Shown here: positions 7,790 through 13,101 of the stretch, in pieces
How positions within the stretch are numbered: position 1 is the first letter of the stretch
Layout of the letters: each line of letters starts with the position of its first letter
NCBI GenBank assembly: GCA_031279925.1
Contig: JAITHQ010000142.1
Coordinates: 1-13,101 of the forward strand
Direction: 5' to 3'
DNA from: Treponema sp.
Lineage (GTDB): Bacteria > Spirochaetota > Spirochaetia > Treponematales > Breznakiellaceae
Length of the DNA: 13,101 nucleotides
Notes under the pieces: model-generated
What the model saw: only the letters and a program-made list of their open reading frames with translations
The model's database searches: none
Told to the model about the DNA's origin: nothing
Translations under genes and position numbers: made by a program

Positions 7790-8586
7790 AAAAAATAAGA
7801 GATATAGTATTGGGAATTCTGGTAGTCCTGGTAATTGGGACTCTGGTAATATGGGTGTACCGGCACGAGAAGAGCAAGGTTCACCAGGATTTGGCAAAGC
7901 GGATTGCCGAATTAAGCCCCCGGGGCGGCCCTCCTGAAACCATCGAAGGTCTAAAAACGGCCATTGCCGCCTATGAAGCCCAGATAGAGCTTAACGTAAA
8001 AGAAGGGGCCCAAACCGGAGTCTACTGGAAGATACTTGCCGTAAGGCTTGCCGACCGGGGTATGCACCGTGACGCTCTTGACGCCCTTGAACGGGCGCTT
8101 TATTACAACTCTGCCGATCCTACCTTGTTTTACCTGAGCGGTGATTATGCAAGTACAGTTGCCGCAAGTATCGTAGGTTTTTCCGGTAATGCCGATTCGG
8201 AAAAGGCGCATTTTTTTCAACTTGCGGAAAATTCGTTCCTGCGGGCCATTGAACTGGACAACAGTTACCCAAAGCCCCGCCTGGGATTGGGGATACTCTA
8301 CGCCTTTGACCTTGAACGTCCTGCCGAGGCTATTCTCCACCTTGAACGGTATCTGGAACAGATATCCAGCGATGTGAAGGCGATGTTTGTGCTGGCGCGC
8401 GCCTATTACATGACCCAAAATTATGACCGGGCTATTGAACTCTACGACCGGATCATTGCCCGCAGCAAAGACCCCAAGGTAAAAGCCGAGGCCCAAAACA
8501 ACAAGGATATTATCAGAGGGGGAACCGTCGGTTTTGGGCCTCAACCGGCGCCGGGCGGGGAAGCTGTGGCTTTGAGCCCAGGTTGA
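7786..8586 (+). CDS. Membrane-anchored TPR-repeat protein of unknown function
   Basis: The 266-residue protein begins with a lysine-containing tip and one strongly hydrophobic helix (about 7-24), followed by RHEKSK. This fits an N-terminal membrane anchor; there is no clear lipobox or signal-cleavage site, so an uncleaved anchor is most likely. The soluble part contains several tetratricopeptide-like helical pairs: about 80-109 (LAVRLADRGMHRDALDALERAL), 144-174, and 178-228, including a good unit YYMTQNYDRAIELYDRIIA. TPR proteins act as protein-interaction scaffolds. The tail (245-266) is glycine- and proline-rich and probably disordered. The ATG overlaps the xer stop by four bases, and dprA follows, so it is co-expressed with division and DNA genes. 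As I recall, other spirochaetes have a TPR gene in this same place, which suggests a conserved role, but the partner is unknown. Confidence 0.85.
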   Translation: MKKIRDIVLGILVVLVIGTLVIWVYRHEKSKVHQDLAKRIAELSPRGGPPETIEGLKTAIAAYEAQIELNVKEGAQTGVYWKILAVRLADRGMHRDALDALERALYYNSADPTLFYLSGDYASTVAASIVGFSGNADSEKAHFFQLAENSFLRAIELDNSYPKPRLGLGILYAFDLERPAEAILHLERYLEQISSDVKAMFVLARAYYMTQNYDRAIELYDRIIARSKDPKVKAEAQNNKDIIRGGTVGFGPQPAPGGEAVALSPG

Positions 8587-8604
8587 GGTTTGGGAATCAA
8601 TAGT

Positions 8605-9609
8605 ATGGATGAACGCGGACTGTTGGATTTGATTATTGCCCGGCTTCCCGATCTTTCATATCAGGAAAAAATTCGCCTTTGCGAATCGTTTGGGCGGGAA
8701 GCGGATTTGACTCTTCATCCTAAAAAAGATATAGAGCAGATCATAGGCCGCCGTTTTAATGCGTTCTGGGATATTGATCTGATCCGTATGCTGGCGGAAC
8801 GTGACGCGCAAATGGCCCGCCTGCGCGGGATACACTGGGTTTCCTGGCCAAGCGAGGCTTACCCGCCCCTGCTGCGGGAAATCTATGATCCGCCGCCGCT
8901 TCTGTTTTTCCGGGGCAATTTGCCGAATCCTGAAACGCCTCTTGCCGCGATTGTGGGAACCCGGCGGCCCAGCCCGCAGGCGGCGGCCCAGGCCTTTGAT
9001 ATAGCAAAAGACCTGGGCCTGTGGGGGATACCGGTTGTTTCCGGTCTTGCCCTGGGAATTGACGCAATGGCGCACCGGGGAAGTATCGAAGGCGGCGCCC
9101 CAACTTTTGCGGTTCTTGGATCCGGGGCCGATGAGATTTACCCTGCGGGAAACCGCGCGCTTGCCCGGCGGATACTCGAAACCGGCGGCGCTCTGCTTTC
9201 CGAGTACCCGCCGGGAACAGGGCCCCGCAAATGGACTTTTCCGGCAAGGAACCGGATTATATCCGGCCTTTCCCGCCTCGTCCTGATTGTTGAGGCGCCC
9301 TGGAGATCCGGCGCATTGATTACCGCCGGTTTTGCCCTGGAACAGGGCCGGGAACTCTGCGTTGCTTCGGTTGGCTCAGGCGGCGCAGACAGCCCGGCCT
9401 CCCTGCGGTTTGACAGAAGAGGTTCGGCCCGCCTTGTGGAGGAAGGGGCAAAGGTGGTTCTTTCCGCCAGGGACATTGCGCGGGAGTTGAAAATGGAAAA
9501 CTCCCAATCCGGCGGCAGGGATTTTGCCGGGAAAGACACCCCGGCGGATTGCGGCGGGGGCAGGGCTCTGGCAGCCTCCCTTGCCCATTCGCTTGAAATT
9601 GAATTATAG
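8605..9609 (+). CDS. dprA: DprA/Smf, single-strand DNA-binding recombination mediator
   Basis: DprA protects incoming single-stranded DNA and loads RecA during natural transformation; in many non-transforming bacteria its role is unclear. From ATG 8605 the protein has 334 residues. The Rossmann-like core shows AAIVGTRRPS (114-123), VVSGLALGIDAMAHRG (144-159), FAVLGSGADEIYP (168-180), LLSEYPPG and FPARNRIISGLS (212-223), then SGALITA, all DprA hallmarks. The start is chosen because GGGA lies nine bases upstream. An in-frame TTG at 8590 abuts GAGG too closely to be used efficiently. The usual AVPG segment after the EQGR motif reads VASVGSGG. The C-terminal winged-helix domain of longer DprA proteins is not recognisable. 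It sits 18 bases after the TPR gene, with topA downstream, the order also known from Bacillus (smf-topA). Confidence 0.94.
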   Translation: MDERGLLDLIIARLPDLSYQEKIRLCESFGREADLTLHPKKDIEQIIGRRFNAFWDIDLIRMLAERDAQMARLRGIHWVSWPSEAYPPLLREIYDPPPLLFFRGNLPNPETPLAAIVGTRRPSPQAAAQAFDIAKDLGLWGIPVVSGLALGIDAMAHRGSIEGGAPTFAVLGSGADEIYPAGNRALARRILETGGALLSEYPPGTGPRKWTFPARNRIISGLSRLVLIVEAPWRSGALITAGFALEQGRELCVASVGSGGADSPASLRFDRRGSARLVEEGAKVVLSARDIARELKMENSQSGGRDFAGKDTPADCGGGRALAASLAHSLEIEL

Positions 9610-9614
9610 TGGAA

Positions 9615-9654
9615 CGAGCCGGTTCCCAACCCAGCCGGGTTTTGAATTGGCTCG
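9615..9654 (+). repeat. Extended 40-base stem-loop just after dprA
   Basis: CGAGCC (9615-9620) pairs with GGCTCG (9649-9654). Pairing continues inward through two G-U wobbles and TTC/GAA, two mismatches, then AACCC/GGGTT around an AGCC loop. That gives 16 pairs over 18 positions. No T-run follows the outer stem, so it is not a classical terminator. It may stabilise the 3' end of upstream mRNA or be part of the structured leader before topA. Confidence 0.5.
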
Positions 9655-9666
9655 AACACGTACCCA

Positions 9667-9715
9667 AAACGCCGTATGTGCGTAATTATGGGCAGATACA
9701 TACAAGGCGCCGTTT
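9667..9715 (+). promoter_or_regulatory. Second stem-loop in the dprA-topA gap
   Basis: GTATGT (9674-9679) pairs with ACATAC (9698-9703). The stem is extended by GCC (9671-9673) with GGC (9706-9708) across an AA bulge, and by AAAC (9667-9670) with GTTT (9712-9715) across a GCC bulge. The loop is 18 bases. The G-rich 3' side (9706-9710) could alternatively pair with GCGCC (9730-9734) of the next hairpin. Confidence 0.35.
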
Positions 9716-9729
9716 AAGGATTACGTTCC

Positions 9730-9753
9730 GCGCCGGCTTAACCGGGCGCTTTT
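9730..9753 (+). terminator. Terminator-like hairpin upstream of topA
   Basis: GCGCCGG (9730-9736) pairs with CCGGGCGC (9742-9749) with one bulged G and a CTTAA loop, and is followed directly by TTTT (9750-9753). A GC-rich stem with a short T-run fits a modest Rho-independent terminator. It ends 24 bases before the topA ATG, so it would either close the upstream operon or act as an attenuator for topA. Confidence 0.5.
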
Positions 9754-9766
9754 CATAGTGTATTGT

Positions 9767-9771
9767 AAGGA
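9767..9771 (+). promoter_or_regulatory. Ribosome-binding site setting the topA ATG start
   Basis: AAGGA lies six bases before ATG 9778. The in-frame TTG at 9772 directly abuts this site and would be too close, so ATG is taken as the start. Confidence 0.6.
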
Positions 9772-9777
9772 TTGGAT

Positions 9778-11982
9778 ATGGCGGTAAAGACAGAAAAAAA
9801 GACACATCCCAAAACAGGCAAAAAGACTGTTTCCCCAAAAAACGCCAGGGAGCAGGATAAACGAATCCTTGTTATTGTAGAATCGCCTACCAAGGCGGAA
9901 ACTATCGAAAAATACCTTGGCCCCGATTACAGTGTCAAAGCCTCAATGGGGCATCTTATCGATCTTCCCAAATCGCGGACCGCTATTGATACGGAACATG
10001 ACTTTGAGCCTGAGTACATTACCGTGCGGGGCAGGGCGAAGCTGCTCAAGGAACTGCAGAGCGACGCGAAGAAATCCGGCATGGTGCTGCTGGCAAGTGA
10101 TAATGACCGCGAAGGCGAAGCCATTGCCTGGCACCTTAAAAACGCCATTGCGGCAAAAAGCGAGCAGGTGCCGATTCAGCGAATCAGTTTTAACGAGATT
10201 ACCCCCCAGGCCATCAGGGAAGCGGTGGCAAGCCCCCGCCTTATTGACGAGGCCAAAGTCAATGCCCAGAAAGCCCGGCGGGTTCTTGACCGGCTGGTTG
10301 GGTACAACCTTTCGCCTCTTTTGTGGAAAAAAGTAAAGAACGGTCTTTCCGCCGGACGGGTCCAGTCGGTGGCGCTCCGGCTTATATGCGAACGGGAAAA
10401 GGAAGTGGAAACCTTTATCCCCGAAGAATACTGGACACTGGAAGCGGATTTTAAAGTAGGCAAATCGGTGTACACGGCACAGCTTGTATCCTGGAAAAAC
10501 AACAAGCCGGAACTAAAAAACGAAGGCGCGGTAAACGCCATTATCGAAAAAATAAAAAACGCCGACTGCATGGTTTCCGATGTACGGGAGATCGACAAGA
10601 CCGTCCGCCCCAAGCCGCCCTTTACCACATCCCAATTGCAGCAGACCGCCGCAAACCGTCTTGGTTTTACTTCACGGAAAACCATGCAGGTAGCCCAACA
10701 GTTATACGAGGGGGCAAATATCGGCAATACACGGGTGGGCCTTATCACCTACATGCGTACCGATTCGGTGCGTATTTCCCAGATCGCCCTTGACGATGTG
10801 CGTGAATGGCTGGGAAAAGAGTATCCGGCGGAGCTTCCCGAAAAGCCCATTGAGTATGCGGTTGGGAAAAAGGCCCAGGACGCCCACGAAGCCATAAGGC
10901 CCACCTATACCAATTACACTCCGGATTCAATCAAGGATTATTTAAACCGGGATCAGCTGCGGCTTTACACCATTATTTGGGAACGGTTTGTGTCCAGCCA
11001 GATGCGTAACGCCAAAACCAGGACGGTCAGCGTTGACATAAAAGCGGTATCGGGGGAAGACGAGGGGATATTCAGGGTTGCCGGGACCAAGCTGCTTGAA
11101 AAAGGTTTTTATAAGGTGCTTAAACTCCTTTCTTCCAAGGAAGAAAAGGGCAATCCCTATCCCTTGCTCAAAACCGGCGACAAGGTACATGTGGACAAAT
11201 TCTACCCGGAACAGCATTTTACCCAGGGCCCCCCCCGCTATACCGACGCGACCATTGTGCGGACCCTGGAAGAAAAGGGCATTGGGCGGCCTTCCACCTA
11301 CGCGCCGATTATCTCGGTGCTGCTGGACCGCTACTACGTTACCCGCTCAAATAAACAGCTCGTTCCAACCCTCCTGGGTAAAATGATCAACGACATGCTG
11401 GTGGAATATTTTCCCCATTATGTGGACGCCGCCTTTACCGCCTCGATGGAAACCAAGCTCGACGAAGTGGAAGAAAGCCATATCCGCTGGCCGGACATGA
11501 TTCGGGAATTTTGGGATCCTTTCAAGACCCAGGTGGACGAAGTGGGTAAGACACTTGAATCCTTCAAAGGTTTCCTGGATGAACCGACCGATTTTACCTG
11601 CGATAAGTGCGGCAGGCCAATGGTAAAGAAGCTGGGCCGCTTTGGCTTTTTTCTTGCCTGTTCCGGATTCCCCGAGTGCCGGAATACCAAATCCATTCCT
11701 CTGGCCAAATGCCCCAAATGCGGCGGCGATGTGGTTGCCCGCAAAACCAAAGGGCGGGGGAAAGAATTTTACGGCTGCGCCAATTACCCCGACTGTGATT
11801 TTATCAGCCACTTCAAGCCTATCAACCAGGACTGCCCCAAGTGCGGCCAATTTATGGTCGAGAAGTATGACAAGAAAAATGGCAGCCACAAAGCCTGCAT
11901 TAATCCGGCCTGCGATTACCTGCACAGCGCGGACGATGAAATAGAAAGTAAGCCTGCAGAAAGCGAAGAAGGCGGGGAATGA
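9778..11982 (+). CDS. topA: TopA, type IA DNA topoisomerase I
   Basis: TopA relaxes negative supercoils by cutting one strand through a phosphotyrosine link. From ATG 9778 the protein has 734 residues. A lysine-rich, probably disordered leader (about 1-28) precedes the TOPRIM domain. That domain begins ILVIVESPTKAETIEKYL and contains ASDNDREGEAIAWHL, with the metal-binding aspartates at 108 and 110. The catalytic tyrosine is Y325 in GLITYMRTDS. KVNAQKARRVLDRLVGY and SAGRVQSVALRL are further family blocks. The C-terminus has three Cys4 zinc ribbons: CDKC...CSGFPEC, CPKC...CANYPDC and CPKC...CINPAC, as in many bacterial TopA proteins. The gene follows a 168-base gap with stem-loops and overlaps the next recombinase gene by four bases. 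The dprA-topA-xerC order resembles smf-topA-codV of Firmicutes, without the gid/trmFO gene in between. Confidence 0.97.
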   Translation: MAVKTEKKTHPKTGKKTVSPKNAREQDKRILVIVESPTKAETIEKYLGPDYSVKASMGHLIDLPKSRTAIDTEHDFEPEYITVRGRAKLLKELQSDAKKSGMVLLASDNDREGEAIAWHLKNAIAAKSEQVPIQRISFNEITPQAIREAVASPRLIDEAKVNAQKARRVLDRLVGYNLSPLLWKKVKNGLSAGRVQSVALRLICEREKEVETFIPEEYWTLEADFKVGKSVYTAQLVSWKNNKPELKNEGAVNAIIEKIKNADCMVSDVREIDKTVRPKPPFTTSQLQQTAANRLGFTSRKTMQVAQQLYEGANIGNTRVGLITYMRTDSVRISQIALDDVREWLGKEYPAELPEKPIEYAVGKKAQDAHEAIRPTYTNYTPDSIKDYLNRDQLRLYTIIWERFVSSQMRNAKTRTVSVDIKAVSGEDEGIFRVAGTKLLEKGFYKVLKLLSSKEEKGNPYPLLKTGDKVHVDKFYPEQHFTQGPPRYTDATIVRTLEEKGIGRPSTYAPIISVLLDRYYVTRSNKQLVPTLLGKMINDMLVEYFPHYVDAAFTASMETKLDEVEESHIRWPDMIREFWDPFKTQVDEVGKTLESFKGFLDEPTDFTCDKCGRPMVKKLGRFGFFLACSGFPECRNTKSIPLAKCPKCGGDVVARKTKGRGKEFYGCANYPDCDFISHFKPINQDCPKCGQFMVEKYDKKNGSHKACINPACDYLHSADDEIESKPAESEEGGE

Positions 11983-12917
11983 ACGATCAACAAAGCGTTG
12001 TACAAGAGTATCTTTCTTACCTGCAATCGGTGCGGGGAGTCTCGGCGCGGACGCTTGAAGGATACGGTAACGATTTATCCCATTTTGCAAACTACTGCGG
12101 CAACCATGAGATTGAGCCGGAAACAGCGGACGCCCATGCGGTGCGGGGCTTTATCGCCGATCTTAGCGCCGAGCATATAGCGCCAAGCAGCGTGAACCGC
12201 GCCCTTTCTTCCATCCGGGGCTTTTACCGCTGGATGCTTCGTTTTGGCAAACGAATCGACAATCCCTGTGAATCGCTCAAAAACCTTAGAACCCCCCAAA
12301 CCCTGCCCTCGGTGCTTTGGGAAAACGAAATGGCCAGTTTTGCCGAACTGCCGGATACTAAGGGAATTCTCTGGCCTGCCAGGGACAAGGCGCTGATCAT
12401 GGCGATGTATTCGGCAGGGCTGCGTATTTCCGAACTGGTTTCCCTTACCATGCAAAATATAAGCGGCGGTTTTGAAGGGGCCCGGATCAAGGGCAAGGGG
12501 GGTAAGGAACGGTGCGTGTTTTTTTCAGACGAGGCCCGGGGAGCCCTTACCGGCTACCTGCCGGAACGCGCCGCCCGCATACGAATGGCCGGTATAAAAG
12601 GCGCGAATTCGGGGGACGCGCTGTTTATCAGCCGGAAGGGAATGCCCTTATCGATACCCGGCGTGCGCTGGATCATCGCCCGCTATGCGGAACAATCGGG
12701 CCTGGGCAAGAACATCCACCCGCACAGCCTTCGCCACAGTTTTGCCACGCACTTGGTGAATTCCGGCTGCGACGTGCGGATTGTGCAGGAGATGCTGGGA
12801 CATTCAAGCCTTTCAACCACCCAGCGTTACACCCATGTCAGTATTGAGGGCCTGAAAAAAGTCTATGCCAGGGCGCATCCCCACGGCAGGGCGCGGAAGA
12901 TGGGAAACAAGGAATGA
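11979..12917 (+). CDS. xerC: XerC/CodV-type tyrosine recombinase (second copy)
   Basis: A recombinase of the chromosome-dimer resolution family, 312 residues, with an N-terminal SAM-like domain (about 1-95) and a catalytic domain carrying the full set: R149 in AGLRISE, K173 in KGKGGKER, H249 and R252 in HSLRHSFAT, H275 in MLGHSSLSTTQ, and nucleophile Y284 in RYTHV. The tail LKKVYARAHPHGRAR resembles the xYxxAHPRA end of XerC. The position directly after topA matches codV/xerC in other bacteria. The ATG overlaps the topA stop (ATGA), with GAAGAAGG six bases upstream as ribosome-binding site, so expression is probably tied to topA. It probably pairs with the recombinase after ftsZ. The XerC label rests on context and tail, so the subtype is less certain than the family. 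Confidence 0.9.
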   Translation: MNDQQSVVQEYLSYLQSVRGVSARTLEGYGNDLSHFANYCGNHEIEPETADAHAVRGFIADLSAEHIAPSSVNRALSSIRGFYRWMLRFGKRIDNPCESLKNLRTPQTLPSVLWENEMASFAELPDTKGILWPARDKALIMAMYSAGLRISELVSLTMQNISGGFEGARIKGKGGKERCVFFSDEARGALTGYLPERAARIRMAGIKGANSGDALFISRKGMPLSIPGVRWIIARYAEQSGLGKNIHPHSLRHSFATHLVNSGCDVRIVQEMLGHSSLSTTQRYTHVSIEGLKKVYARAHPHGRARKMGNKE

Positions 12918-12932
12918 CCAAAGGAGTCTTGC

Positions 12933-13046
12933 GTGGAGGCATTGCTTGAACATTCCGGCGCGCAAGATGAATTTTGGAATATTATAGAGGCTGTTGCAAA
13001 ACTTCAGTTTTGCAACAGCAACCTCTTAAAAATGCACGTTTCGTAA
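12933..13046 (+). pseudogene. Start of an unidentified gene, apparently interrupted by an element
   Basis: A strong ribosome-binding site AAAGGAG (12920-12926) lies six bases before GTG 12933, 15 bases after the xerC stop, just as expected for the next gene of the operon. The frame reads VEALLEHSGAQDEFWNIIEA for about 20 residues and then runs into the hairpin sequence starting near 12987, ending at TAA after 37 residues. The first part looks like genuine soluble-protein sequence. The rest is dictated by the inverted repeats. I do not recognise the gene; it does not look like the start of HslV or FlgB, which I would have expected from synteny. Alternatively it is a genuine tiny peptide or not translated at all. 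Confidence 0.35.
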
Positions 13047-13101
13047 GGCTTTAGCCTGAGAAACTGCAAGAGCCGCGCAAAAGTAACCGACTTTTGCAAC
13101 A
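12987..13101. repeat. Array of three hairpins with TTTTGCAACA motifs; likely IS end or MITE, cut by window edge
   Basis: Three stem-loops follow each other. The first pairs 12990-13002 with 13007-13019, 13 perfect pairs of GCTGTTGCAAAAC. The second spans 13034-13067: GCA/TGC, GTTTC/GAAAC and AGGCT/AGCCT. The third pairs 13077-13084 with 13090-13097 (GCAAAAGT/ACTTTTGC). TTTTGCAACA occurs at 13008-13017 and again at 13092-13101, and its complement is at 12992-13001, so the segment has inverted ends. CTGTTGCAAA (12991-13000) is also found in the terminal repeats of IS6-family elements such as IS26 (GGCACTGTTGCAAA). No transposase frame fits in the part seen. The right boundary and any target duplication lie outside the window. 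Confidence 0.5.

Noticed and set aside
8590..8592. TTG start for dprA
   Set aside because: GAGG is only one base away, too close for initiation; ATG 8605 has GGGA at nine bases.
9738..9766. Possible sigma-70 promoter for topA (TTAACC, 17 bases, TATTGT)
   Set aside because: Only four of six matches in each box, and the predicted transcript start would fall after the ribosome-binding site.
9772..9774. TTG start for topA
   Set aside because: It directly abuts the AAGGA ribosome-binding site, whereas ATG 9778 has six-base spacing.
12990..13019. Simple Rho-independent terminator after xerC
   Set aside because: The stem is strong but no T-run follows, and the shared TTTTGCAACA word with the hairpin at 13077-13097 fits a repeat element better.
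1..13101. tRNA, rRNA genes or CRISPR array
   Set aside because: Nearly all of the window is protein-coding; I saw no cloverleaf, rRNA-like block or regularly spaced direct repeats in the gaps.

Overview
The window is a dense plus-strand block of cell-envelope, cell-division and chromosome-maintenance genes from a bacterium, with almost no intergenic space. Gene order, as I recall it from Treponema pallidum and Borrelia (murF-mraY-ftsW-ftsQ-ftsA-ftsZ, then a TPR protein, dprA and topA, with Xer recombinases alongside), points to a spirochaete, most likely a Treponema relative. The moderately GC-rich sequence would suit an environmental or gut-associated treponeme better than T. pallidum or Borrelia. 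This assignment rests on synteny and protein style only, not on a database search.

Region 1 (1-6843) is a reduced dcw cluster. It holds the 3' part of murF (last cytoplasmic muropeptide ligase), mraY (lipid I synthase), ftsW (SEDS glycosyltransferase), ftsQ (divisome scaffold), ftsA (membrane anchor and actin homologue) and ftsZ (tubulin homologue). murD, murG and murC, which lie among these genes in the classical cluster, are not in the corresponding positions here. Genes overlap or nearly abut, except for a 55-base gap with a small hairpin before ftsZ.

Region 2 (6827-9609) carries a tyrosine recombinase of the XerC/XerD family that starts inside the end of ftsZ, a membrane-anchored TPR protein of unknown function, and dprA. 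Region 3 (9610-9777) is the only sizeable gap between intact genes. It contains three consecutive predicted stem-loops, the last resembling an intrinsic terminator just ahead of the topA ribosome-binding site. Region 4 (9778-12917) is topA, with three C-terminal zinc fingers, overlapped by a second Xer recombinase that looks like XerC/CodV.

Region 5 (12918-13101) has a good ribosome-binding site and the first roughly 20 codons of an unidentified gene. The frame then runs into a 115-base stretch that folds as three successive hairpins, with TTTTGCAACA recurring. This looks like the end of an insertion sequence or a small non-autonomous element that interrupted the gene. The window ends inside it.

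Together the genes make lipid-linked peptidoglycan precursors, build the septum, and carry out chromosome tasks tied to division (dimer resolution by Xer, supercoiling by TopA, single-strand DNA handling by DprA). The strongest candidates for something undescribed are the hairpin array at the right edge, the structured dprA-topA leader, and a possible Shine-Dalgarno-sequestering hairpin at the ftsZ/xer junction.
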